A stretch of 34,352 bases of DNA, taken from the NCBI GenBank assembly GCA_003021755.1, contig PXQZ01000018.1, forward strand, positions 9,246-43,597, given 5' to 3'. The notes under the pieces were generated by a model. The model saw only the letters and a program-made list of their open reading frames with translations. It ran no database searches and was not told the origin of the DNA. This document shows, in pieces, positions 27,112 through 34,352 of the stretch (positions within the stretch are counted from its first letter, which is position 1; every line of letters starts with the position of its first letter). Both the position numbers and the translations under genes were made by a program. Origin of the DNA: Halobacteriales archaeon QH_8_67_36 (lineage in GTDB: Archaea > Halobacteriota > Halobacteria > Halobacteriales > Haloarculaceae).

Positions 27112-27641
27112 GCTCCGATAGCGGCTCGGGCGCCGACTTCCACGAGATGCGCGAACCCAGCATCGAGAAGGTCGTCGTCCACATGGGTATCGGCCACGGT
27201 GGCCAGGACCTGGCCAACGGCGAGGACATCGTCACCGAGATTACGGGTCAGCGCCCGGTTCGGACGCGAGCGAAGCGGACCGTCGGCGAGTTCGACATCC
27301 GTCAGGGTGACCCCATCGGTGCGAAGGTCACGCTGCGTGGTGACGACGCCGAAGCGTTCCTCGGGACCGCACTCCCGCTCGCCGACCTGGCCGCGAGCCA
27401 GTTCGACGACACCGGCAACTTCAGCTTCGGTATCGAGGAACACACGGAGTTCCCGAGCCAGGAGTACGACCCGAGCATCGGAATCTACGGGCTGGACGTG
27501 ACGGTCAACCTCGTCCGCCCGGGCTATCGCGTCGCCAAGCGGGACAAGGCGTCCCGCTCGATTCCGTCGAACCACCGACTCGACCCGGATGACGCAGTCG
27601 CGTTCGTCGAGTCGACCTTCGACGTCGAGGTGAGCGAATGA
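27108..27641 (+). CDS. rpl5: 50S ribosomal protein L5 (uL5)
   Basis: [45 protein letters not shown]. Confidence 0.97.
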   Translation: MSSDSGSGADFHEMREPSIEKVVVHMGIGHGGQDLANGEDIVTEITGQRPVRTRAKRTVGEFDIRQGDPIGAKVTLRGDDAEAFLGTALPLADLAASQFDDTGNFSFGIEEHTEFPSQEYDPSIGIYGLDVTVNLVRPGYRVAKRDKASRSIPSNHRLDPDDAVAFVESTFDVEVSE

Positions 27642-27805
27642 GCGAAAGTGAAACCCAACAGGCCGAAGACGAGCGTACCGGCCAGCTAGAGTCCTGCCAG
27701 CGCTGCGGGCGCGAGCAGGGTCTCGTCGGCAAGTACGACATCTGGCTGTGTCGCCAGTGCTTCCGGGAGATCTCCCGGGGCATGGGATTCAGGAAGTACA
27801 GCTAA
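27638..27805 (+). CDS. rps14: 30S ribosomal protein S14 (uS14), zinc-binding, 55 aa
   Basis: Read directly: [55 protein letters not shown]; CxxC...CxxC. Too short for the supplied ORF track. Confidence 0.97.
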   Translation: MSESETQQAEDERTGQLESCQRCGREQGLVGKYDIWLCRQCFREISRGMGFRKYS

Positions 27806-27807
27806 CT

Positions 27808-28200
27808 ATGACAGGAAACGACCCGTTCGCCAACGCACTGTCGGCACTCGACAACGCCGAGAGCGTCGGGCATCTGGAGCAGACTGTATCGCCCGCCTCG
27901 AACGAGATCGGTAGCGTACTCGAGGTCTTCTACGACCGCGGGTACATCGACGGATTCAGCTTCGTCGACGACGGCAAAGCCGGTGAGTTCGAGGTCGAAC
28001 TGAAAGGAGCCATCAACGAGTGTGGCCCGGTCAAGCCCCGCCACTCCGCGGGCGCAGACGAGTTCGAGAAGTGGGAAAAGCGGTTCCTCCCCGCCCGTGA
28101 CTACGGGACCCTCGTCGTGACGACCAGCCACGGAATCATGAGCCACTACGAGGCTCGTGAGGAAGGCGTCGGTGGCCAGGTAATCGCATACGTATACTGA
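27808..28200 (+). CDS. rps8: 30S ribosomal protein S8 (uS8)
   Basis: MTGNDPFANALSALDNAESVGHLEQTVSPASNEIGSVLEVFYDRGYI. Confidence 0.97.
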   Translation: MTGNDPFANALSALDNAESVGHLEQTVSPASNEIGSVLEVFYDRGYIDGFSFVDDGKAGEFEVELKGAINECGPVKPRHSAGADEFEKWEKRFLPARDYGTLVVTTSHGIMSHYEAREEGVGGQVIAYVY

Positions 28201-28202
28201 CA

Positions 28203-28739
28203 ATGCCACGAGTAGAACTGGAGATTCCGGAGGACGTGTCCGTCTCCCAGGACCATCTCGACCTCACGGTCGAGGGTCCCGAGGGAACGGTCACACGTCG
28301 GCTCTGGTATCCCGACATCGACGTCACAGTCGCGGACGACGTCGTCGCGGTCGAGTCCGACGAGGACGACGCCAAGACGCTGTCGACGGTCGGGACCTTC
28401 GAGAGCCACATCGAGAACGTGTTCCACGGCGTCACGGAGGGGTGGGAGTACGAGATGGAAGTCTTCTACTCTCACTTCCCGATGCAGGTCACCGTCGAGG
28501 GCGACGACGTCGTCATCGAGAACTTCCTCGGCGAGAAGGCCGCCCGTCGGACTACCGTCCACGGTGACACCGACGTGTCGGTCGACGGCGAGGAACTGAC
28601 CGTCACCGGCCCCGACATCGAGGCCGTCGGGCAGACCGCCGCGGACATCGAACAGCTCACGCGCATCAACGACAAGGACGTGCGCGTGTTTCAGGACGGG
28701 GTGTACATCACCCAGAAACCGTCCAGAGGTGACGCCTGA
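28203..28739 (+). CDS. rpl6: 50S ribosomal protein L6 (uL6)
   Basis: [37 protein letters not shown]. Confidence 0.97.
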   Translation: MPRVELEIPEDVSVSQDHLDLTVEGPEGTVTRRLWYPDIDVTVADDVVAVESDEDDAKTLSTVGTFESHIENVFHGVTEGWEYEMEVFYSHFPMQVTVEGDDVVIENFLGEKAARRTTVHGDTDVSVDGEELTVTGPDIEAVGQTAADIEQLTRINDKDVRVFQDGVYITQKPSRGDA

Positions 28740-29611
28740 TGGCGGACAACCCCGACAACACGAGTAACGACGCCAACGCCAACGAGGAAGGGCTCCCGCA
28801 GGGAGAGGCTCCCGAGGAAGACATCGAGTCCGAGAAGCCCACCACAGGCGAGTCAGCTGAGGACCCGGACCAGGTCGCCGAAGCGGCCGAATCCGAGGCC
28901 GAGGCCGAGAGCGACGACCGGATGGAGCTCACCGACATCAGCGGCGTCGGCGAATCCAAGGCGGAGGCGCTCCGCGAGGCCGGCTTCCGGACGGCTGAGG
29001 ACGTCCGCGGCGCGAGCCAGTCCGAACTGGCCGAGGCCGAGGGCGTCGGCAACGCACTCGCCGCCCGCATCAAGGCAGACGTCGGCGGTCTCGAAGTCGA
29101 GACCGAGACGGAAGCCGAGGTCGAAGAGGAGGGCGACGAGGAAGCCGAGGCCGACGAGGACGTGGAGACGGAGCTCCGGGCCCGCGGTCTCAGCGAGAAG
29201 ACGCCGGACCTCGACGACGAGACGGCTCGACTGCTGGCCCAGCGACACCGCGTCGGCGGCCCGCAGTTCAACCGACAGGACCACCACAAGAAAAAGCGCG
29301 TGTCGACGTCCTGGCGCAAGCCACGCGGCGACCTCTCGAAACAGCGCCGCGACATCAAGGGCAAGGGCGCCACCGTCGAGGCCGGCTTCCGAACCCCGAA
29401 GGCCGCACGTGGCAAACACCCCTCGGGCTTCGAGGAAGTCCGCGTCCACAACGTGGACGACCTGGAAGGCGTCGACGGGGACAGCGAGGCCGTCCGCATC
29501 GCCTCGAAGGTCGGCGCTCGCAAGCGCGAGCGCATCGAGGAGGAAGCCGAGGACGCGGGCGTCCGCGTGCTCAACCCCACCTACGAGGAAGTCGAGGTGA
29601 GCGAGCAATGA
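28739..29611 (+). CDS. rpl32e: 50S ribosomal protein L32e (eL32) with N-terminal helix-hairpin-helix extension
   Basis: C-terminal [35 protein letters not shown]-terminal [52 protein letters not shown]. Confidence 0.96.
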   Translation: MADNPDNTSNDANANEEGLPQGEAPEEDIESEKPTTGESAEDPDQVAEAAESEAEAESDDRMELTDISGVGESKAEALREAGFRTAEDVRGASQSELAEAEGVGNALAARIKADVGGLEVETETEAEVEEEGDEEAEADEDVETELRARGLSEKTPDLDDETARLLAQRHRVGGPQFNRQDHHKKKRVSTSWRKPRGDLSKQRRDIKGKGATVEAGFRTPKAARGKHPSGFEEVRVHNVDDLEGVDGDSEAVRIASKVGARKRERIEEEAEDAGVRVLNPTYEEVEVSEQ

Positions 29612-30057
29612 CGGATCTCTCCGCACAGAAGCGACTCGCATCGGACATCCTCGACGTCGGGAAAGACCGCGTCTGGCTCAACCCCGAGCGCCAGAGTGAC
29701 ATCGCCGACGCCATCACTCGCGAGGACGTTCGCGAACTGGTCGAGGAGGGTGCCATCACGGCGAAAGACGCGAAGGGCAACTCCCGCGGTCGCGCTCGCG
29801 AACGCAAGGAGAAGCAGGCCTACGGCCACCAGAAGGGAGCCGGTTCCCGGAAGGGCAAGGCCGGGGCCCGACAGAACGAGAAGCAAAACTGGGAGTCCCG
29901 CATTCGCGCACAGCGGACGAAGCTGCGCGAACTGCGTGACGACGGCACGCTGTCGAAGTCCGTCTACCGCGACCTGTACGACAAGGCCGGCGGTGGCGAG
30001 TTCGACAGCGTCGCCGACCTACAACGATACATCGACGCAAACCACGGTGACGAATAA
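29608..30057 (+). CDS. rpl19e: 50S ribosomal protein L19e (eL19)
   Basis: [50 protein letters not shown]. Confidence 0.97.
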   Translation: MTDLSAQKRLASDILDVGKDRVWLNPERQSDIADAITREDVRELVEEGAITAKDAKGNSRGRARERKEKQAYGHQKGAGSRKGKAGARQNEKQNWESRIRAQRTKLRELRDDGTLSKSVYRDLYDKAGGGEFDSVADLQRYIDANHGDE

Positions 30058-30620
30058 TGGCGACAGGACCACGATACACGGTGCCGATGCGGCGACGCCG
30101 CGAGGCCCGAACCGATTACCATCAGCGGTTGCGCCTGCTGAAATCCGGCAAGCCCCGCCTTGTCGCTCGAAAGAGCAACAAGCACACCAGGGCGCAGCTG
30201 GTGACTCTCGGGCCGGACGGCGACCGAACGCTGGCGGCCGCACAGTCCGGTGACCTGGAGGCGTACGGCTGGGAGGCGCCGACGGGCAACATGCCCGCGG
30301 CCTACCTCACCGGTCTGCTCGCCGGGCTCCGCGCGCTGGATGCGGGCGTCGAGGAAGCGGTGCTCGACATCGGCCTCAACACCCCGACCCCCGGAAGCAA
30401 AGTGTTCGCAATACAGGAGGGCGCAATCGACGCCGGCCTGGAAATCCCCCACAACGACGACGTACTCGCCGACTGGCAGCGCACGCGCGGTGGCCACATC
30501 GCCGAGTACGCCGAGATGCTGGACGAACCGCTGTACAGCGGGGACTTCGACGCGGCAGACCTCCCGGAGCACTTCGACGAGACCCGGGAGACACTACTGG
30601 AAGGTGACATCGAACTATGA
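30057..30620 (+). CDS. rpl18: 50S ribosomal protein L18 (uL18)
   Basis: [43 protein letters not shown]. Confidence 0.97.
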   Translation: MATGPRYTVPMRRRREARTDYHQRLRLLKSGKPRLVARKSNKHTRAQLVTLGPDGDRTLAAAQSGDLEAYGWEAPTGNMPAAYLTGLLAGLRALDAGVEEAVLDIGLNTPTPGSKVFAIQEGAIDAGLEIPHNDDVLADWQRTRGGHIAEYAEMLDEPLYSGDFDAADLPEHFDETRETLLEGDIEL

Positions 30621-31255
30621 GCGGTAACAACGGCTGGGAACCCCGGACACGCCTCGGCAAGCGGGTTGTCGAGGGCGAGATCGACTCCATGACGGAGGCG
30701 CTCAACTCGGGACTTCCCCTGAAAGAATCGGACGTCGTCGACCAGCTCGTTCCCGACCTGGAAGACGAAGTGCTGGACATCAACATGGTCCAGCGGATGA
30801 CCGACTCCGGCCGGCGGGTGAAGTTCCGCTGTGTCGTCGCGGTCGGCAACCGCGACGGGCTGGTCGGCTACGCCGAAGGGCGTGACGACCAGGTCGGCGG
30901 CGCCATCCAGAAGGCCATCGACGTGGCCAAACTGAACATCATCGACGTCTCCCGTGGCTGTGGGTCCTGGGAGTGTGGCTGTGGCCGTCCGCACACGGTC
31001 GCGCTGCGCACCGAGGGCAAGGCCGGGAGCGTCGAGGTCGAGCTCCAGCCCGCACCGCGCGGGCTCGGACTCGCGGGCGGGGAGACCGTCCGCAAGGTGC
31101 TCGAACTCGCCGGCATCGAGGACATCTGGACCCGTTCGAGCGGGAACACGCGAACCACGGTCAACTTCGCCAAGGCGACGTTCAACGCCCTGCAGAACAC
31201 GGCCGAGGCCCGCGTCCCCGAGCGCACCTTCGAGAAACGAGAGGTGATCGAGTGA
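30617..31255 (+). CDS. rps5: 30S ribosomal protein S5 (uS5)
   Basis: [58 protein letters not shown]. Confidence 0.97.
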   Translation: MSGNNGWEPRTRLGKRVVEGEIDSMTEALNSGLPLKESDVVDQLVPDLEDEVLDINMVQRMTDSGRRVKFRCVVAVGNRDGLVGYAEGRDDQVGGAIQKAIDVAKLNIIDVSRGCGSWECGCGRPHTVALRTEGKAGSVEVELQPAPRGLGLAGGETVRKVLELAGIEDIWTRSSGNTRTTVNFAKATFNALQNTAEARVPERTFEKREVIE

Positions 31256-31719
31256 TGCACGCACTCGTCCAGATTCGCGGCGACGTGAACATGGATACGG
31301 ACATCCACGACACGCTGCAGATGCTGAACATCCACCACGTCAACCACTGCACGTTCGTCCCCGACACGGAGACCTACAGCGGGATGGTGACGAAGGTCAA
31401 CGACTTCGTCGCCTTCGGCGAACCCAGCCAGGAGACGGTCGAACTCCTGCTTTCGACGCGCGCAGAGCCCGCGGAGGGCGACGCCGACATCGACGACGAG
31501 TGGATCGCCGAGAACACCGAGTTCGACGACATCGAGGGACTGGCCTGGGCGCTGGTCTCCGAGGAGACGACCCTCAAGGAGCAGGGCCTCTCCCCCACAC
31601 TCCGTCTGCACCCGCCACGGGGCGGCCACGACGGCATCAAACACCCGACCAAGGAGGGCGGCGAACTCGGGCGACACGACACCGAGGGCATCGACGCGCT
31701 CCTGGAGGCGATGCGATAA
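31255..31719 (+). CDS. rpl30: 50S ribosomal protein L30 (uL30)
   Basis: ATG 31255: [57 protein letters not shown]. Confidence 0.96.
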   Translation: MHALVQIRGDVNMDTDIHDTLQMLNIHHVNHCTFVPDTETYSGMVTKVNDFVAFGEPSQETVELLLSTRAEPAEGDADIDDEWIAENTEFDDIEGLAWALVSEETTLKEQGLSPTLRLHPPRGGHDGIKHPTKEGGELGRHDTEGIDALLEAMR

Positions 31720-32213
31720 TGACGAACAAGAAACGACGACAGCGTGGCTCGCGCACGCACGGCGGCGGCTCGCACAAGAACCGACGCGGTGCCGGTCACC
31801 GCGGTGGTCGCGGCGCCGCCGGCCGGGACAAACACGAGTTCCACAACTACGACCCGCTCGGCAAGAGCGGCTTCAAGCGCCCGGAGCAGGTACAAGAAGC
31901 GGTCGCGACGGTCGACGTCCGCGAACTCGACGAGAACGCGCCGCTGCTGGCCGCCGACGGCCTCGCCGAAGCGGCCGACGACGGCTACATCATCGACGCC
32001 CGCGAGGTCGTCGACGAGGCCGAGGACGCCGACGTGGTGAAGGTGCTCGGTGCGGGCCAGGTCCGCAACGAACTCACCCTCATCGCCGACGAGTTCTCGG
32101 CGGGCGCAATCGAGAAAGTCGAAGACGCGGGCGGCACCGCAGAGTTGACCGACTTCGGTAAAGAGCGGCAGGCAGCTGCCGACACCGAAGGCAAGTCGGA
32201 CGACGAGGACTGA
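31719..32213 (+). CDS. rpl15: 50S ribosomal protein L15 (uL15)
   Basis: ATG 31719: MTNKKRRQRGSRTHGGGSHKNRRGAGHRGGRGAAGRDKHEFHNYDPLGKSGF. Confidence 0.96.
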   Translation: MTNKKRRQRGSRTHGGGSHKNRRGAGHRGGRGAAGRDKHEFHNYDPLGKSGFKRPEQVQEAVATVDVRELDENAPLLAADGLAEAADDGYIIDAREVVDEAEDADVVKVLGAGQVRNELTLIADEFSAGAIEKVEDAGGTAELTDFGKERQAAADTEGKSDDED

Positions 32214-32222
32214 GGAGAGACA

Positions 32223-33698
32223 ATGAGCTGGAAGGACACCGCCGAACCGCTGCTCGTGCGTATGCCGGCGATCCGCCGTCCGGAGGGGCACGTCCCGTTC
32301 AAGCGCAAGCTCGCGTGGACGGGTGGCGTGCTGGTGCTGTACTTCTTCCTGACGAACGTGAAGCTGTTCGGCCTCGACATCGACGCGAGCCAGCAGGTCT
32401 TCGGTCGGTTCGGGTCGATCCTGGCCTCCGGCCAGGGGAGTATCATGCAGCTGGGTATCGGGCCCATCGTCACCGCCTCCATCGTGTTGCAGTTGCTCGG
32501 CGGGGCGAACCTGCTCGGCTTGAACACGCAGGACGACCCGCGGGACCAGATACTCTACCAGGGGCTCCAGAAGCTGCTGGTCGTCGTGATGATCTGTCTG
32601 ACCGGGCTCCCGATGGTGTTCGCGGCGGACTTCCTGCCGCCGGATACGGCCGTCGCCCAGTCGCTGGGTATCGGTACGACCGGCGTGCAGGCGCTCATCT
32701 TCGCCCAGATGTTCGTCGGCGGCGTCCTCATCCTGTTCATGGACGAGGTCATCTCCAAGTGGGGCGTCGGCTCCGGTATCGGCCTGTTCATCGTCGCCGG
32801 CGTGAGCCAGCGCCTGCTGGGCGGGCTGCTGTCGACGCCGTTCATCGGCAACCGGAACGGTATCATCTACACGTGGTACCTCTACATCACGGGCCAGCAG
32901 GCCACGGGGTCGCTGTTTACGGCCTCGGGCATCCAGACGCTGTTTCTCTCGCCCGGCGGCGGCCGACTGCTCGCGCTCATCACGACGGTGCTCATCTTCT
33001 CCATCGTCGTCTACGCGGAGTCGGTCCGCGTCGAGATTCCGCTCTCGAACGCGCGGGTGAAAGGCGCGCGCGGTCGCTTCCCCGTGAAGCTCATCTACGC
33101 GAGCGTCCTGCCGATGATTCTCGTCCGTGCGCTCCAGGCCAACATCCAGTTCCTGGGGCGCATCCTCAACCAGCAGGTCACGACCCTGCCGGGCTGGGTC
33201 GGGACCTACAACAACGCCGGCCAGCCCGTGGGCGGCCTGTTCTACTACCTGGCGCCGATCCAGGCGCCCGGCGACTGGATGTGGTTCCTGGACCCGACGA
33301 CGAACCCGGTCTGGCAGATACTCATCCGCATCGGTGTCGACCTGACGTTCATGCTGGTCGGCGGGGCTATCTTCGCCGTCTTCTGGGTCGAGACCACCGA
33401 CATGGGCCCCGAGGCGACGGCAAAGCAGATTCACAACTCCGGGATGCAGATTCCGGGCTTCCGCCAGAATGTCGGCGTCATCGAGAAGGTGCTAGAGCGG
33501 TACATCCCACAGGTCACCGTCATCGGCGGTGCCCTCGTCGGGCTGCTCGCAGTGCTCGCCAACATGATGGGCACCATCGGAAACGTCTCCGGAACCGGGC
33601 TGTTGTTGACGGTCTCCATCACGTACAAGCTGTACGAGGAGATCGCCGAGGAGCAGCTCATGGAGATGCACCCGATGATGAGACAGATGTTCGGCTGA
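32223..33698 (+). CDS. secY: Preprotein translocase subunit SecY
   Basis: MSWKDTAEPLLVRMPAIRRPEGHVPFKRKLAWTGGVLVLYFFLTNVKLFGLD; 10-TM SecY pattern; conserved position after uL15. Confidence 0.97.
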   Translation: MSWKDTAEPLLVRMPAIRRPEGHVPFKRKLAWTGGVLVLYFFLTNVKLFGLDIDASQQVFGRFGSILASGQGSIMQLGIGPIVTASIVLQLLGGANLLGLNTQDDPRDQILYQGLQKLLVVVMICLTGLPMVFAADFLPPDTAVAQSLGIGTTGVQALIFAQMFVGGVLILFMDEVISKWGVGSGIGLFIVAGVSQRLLGGLLSTPFIGNRNGIIYTWYLYITGQQATGSLFTASGIQTLFLSPGGGRLLALITTVLIFSIVVYAESVRVEIPLSNARVKGARGRFPVKLIYASVLPMILVRALQANIQFLGRILNQQVTTLPGWVGTYNNAGQPVGGLFYYLAPIQAPGDWMWFLDPTTNPVWQILIRIGVDLTFMLVGGAIFAVFWVETTDMGPEATAKQIHNSGMQIPGFRQNVGVIEKVLERYIPQVTVIGGALVGLLAVLANMMGTIGNVSGTGLLLTVSITYKLYEEIAEEQLMEMHPMMRQMFG

Positions 33699-33818
33699 AC
33701 CGTTTCGAACAACCCTTTTCAGTTGTACACTCGCACCGAGCGGTGGCGCTGGGACTCGTCTGCGCTCCGGCGACACGTGGCGCCGGGCGGACCTAGCGAC
33801 TCGACGCCGTTGGTGCGC

Positions 33819-33959
33819 TCACCCGACCGTGTGGCGAGCGATACTGTCAGTTCCACAGGCCGGCCGGTGCTGCACCCATGGGCTGACCGAGGTTCCGCAT
33901 CGTCGACACTCGTGGACGGTCCCAGCTTCGTTCAGCATCGTGCGTAGCTCCCCGAGCAT
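33819..33959 (-). CDS. Candidate small zinc-finger protein (46 aa)
   Basis: In-frame ATG at 33959: MLGELRTMLNEAGTVHECRRCGTSVSPWVQHRPACGTDSIARHTVG; resembles haloarchaeal small CxxC proteins. Confidence 0.55.
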   Translation of the reverse strand: MLGELRTMLNEAGTVHECRRCGTSVSPWVQHRPACGTDSIARHTVG

Positions 33960-34208
33960 CGGCCTGTCGGGCGTTCCGGGCAACGACTGGTCGGTGTCCC
34001 CGTTCGACACGGGGTGTCGGAGACACGACGGCCGTCGATGCCAGAATGTGAGGCTGTGATATGGCACTGTCGAGTATCCGATCTGGAGTGACCGAGCAAA
34101 AGACACCACTTACCGGGCACCCCTTCGGCCAGTACCCAGCGGCCACGGCGTGAGAAAATACAACCGGCCATTGTGTCCGTCTGCGCTATCCCAAGCGCGG
34201 TTCCGGCG

Positions 34209-34352
34209 CTACTGGCCCGCTTCCCAGCTGAACAGCCCCGCTTCGACCTCGTTGTTCAGCGCACGGAGCGCGTCACTGATGTCCTCGCCGACGGGCATCT
34301 CGTCGCGGCCATGTTCGATGATACTCCGGACCTCCGGGAACGGCCCCATCTG
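34209..34352 (-). CDS. 3' end of a gene truncated by the window edge; product unknown
   Basis: - strand open frame to the window edge: QMGPFPEVRSIIEHGRDEMPVGEDISDALRALNNEVEAGLFSWEAGQ*. Confidence 0.6.
   Translation of the reverse strand, partial: QMGPFPEVRSIIEHGRDEMPVGEDISDALRALNNEVEAGLFSWEAGQ

Noticed and set aside
31374-33434. 686-aa antisense ORF opposite secY/uL15/uL30
   Set aside because: Antisense to confidently identified genes; low-complexity R/D/H/Q-rich translation typical of antisense frames in GC-rich haloarchaeal DNA.
1-34352. CRISPR array, transposase, integrase or toxin-antitoxin cassette
   Set aside because: No regularly spaced repeats and no ORF with recognizable transposase, integrase or nuclease motifs; only the tRNA-fragment scar hints at past integration.

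Overview
GC-rich haloarchaeal chromosomal segment, mostly core genome. The right half (about 18.99-33.70 kb) is the S10/spc ribosomal-protein superoperon: SPOUT methyltransferase, uL3, uL4, uL23, uL2, uS19, uL22, uS3, uL29, RNase P component 1, uS17, uL14, uL24, eS4, uL5, uS14 (missing from the supplied ORF track), uS8, uL6, eL32, eL19, uL18, uS5, uL30, uL15, SecY. The left half holds a cyclophilin, an APC permease-USP fusion, a MOSC protein, a three-Cys ferredoxin, tRNA-Leu(UAA), a DUF4397 lipoprotein, an HTH/membrane-protein pair, a TrkA module with two stand-alone Lrp/AsnC (RAM) domains, thymidylate kinase, an epimerase, CetZ with an overlapping membrane-protein gene, CofC, a J-domain protein, phosphoglycolate phosphatase, a GTPBP1-like GTPase broken by an apparent 28-nt deletion at the G3/switch II region, Mch, an MTH1187 protein and tRNA-Gly(GCC). 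No CRISPR array, transposase or obvious defence island was seen. The best second-look items are: (1) a palindromic micro-element translated in frame in the rnp1 and eS4 genes, with related palindromes in uL22 and an intergenic spacer; (2) an exact 22-nt copy of the tRNA-Gly 3' end forming an att-like scar with an inverted repeat; (3) the frameshifted GTPase; (4) a dyad overlapping the start codon of a RAM-domain gene; (5) tandem hairpins, one covering the Shine-Dalgarno sequence, in the unusual uL2-uS19 gap; (6) the cetZ-overlapping membrane protein. All calls come from reading the sequence and recalled family knowledge; no database search was run.
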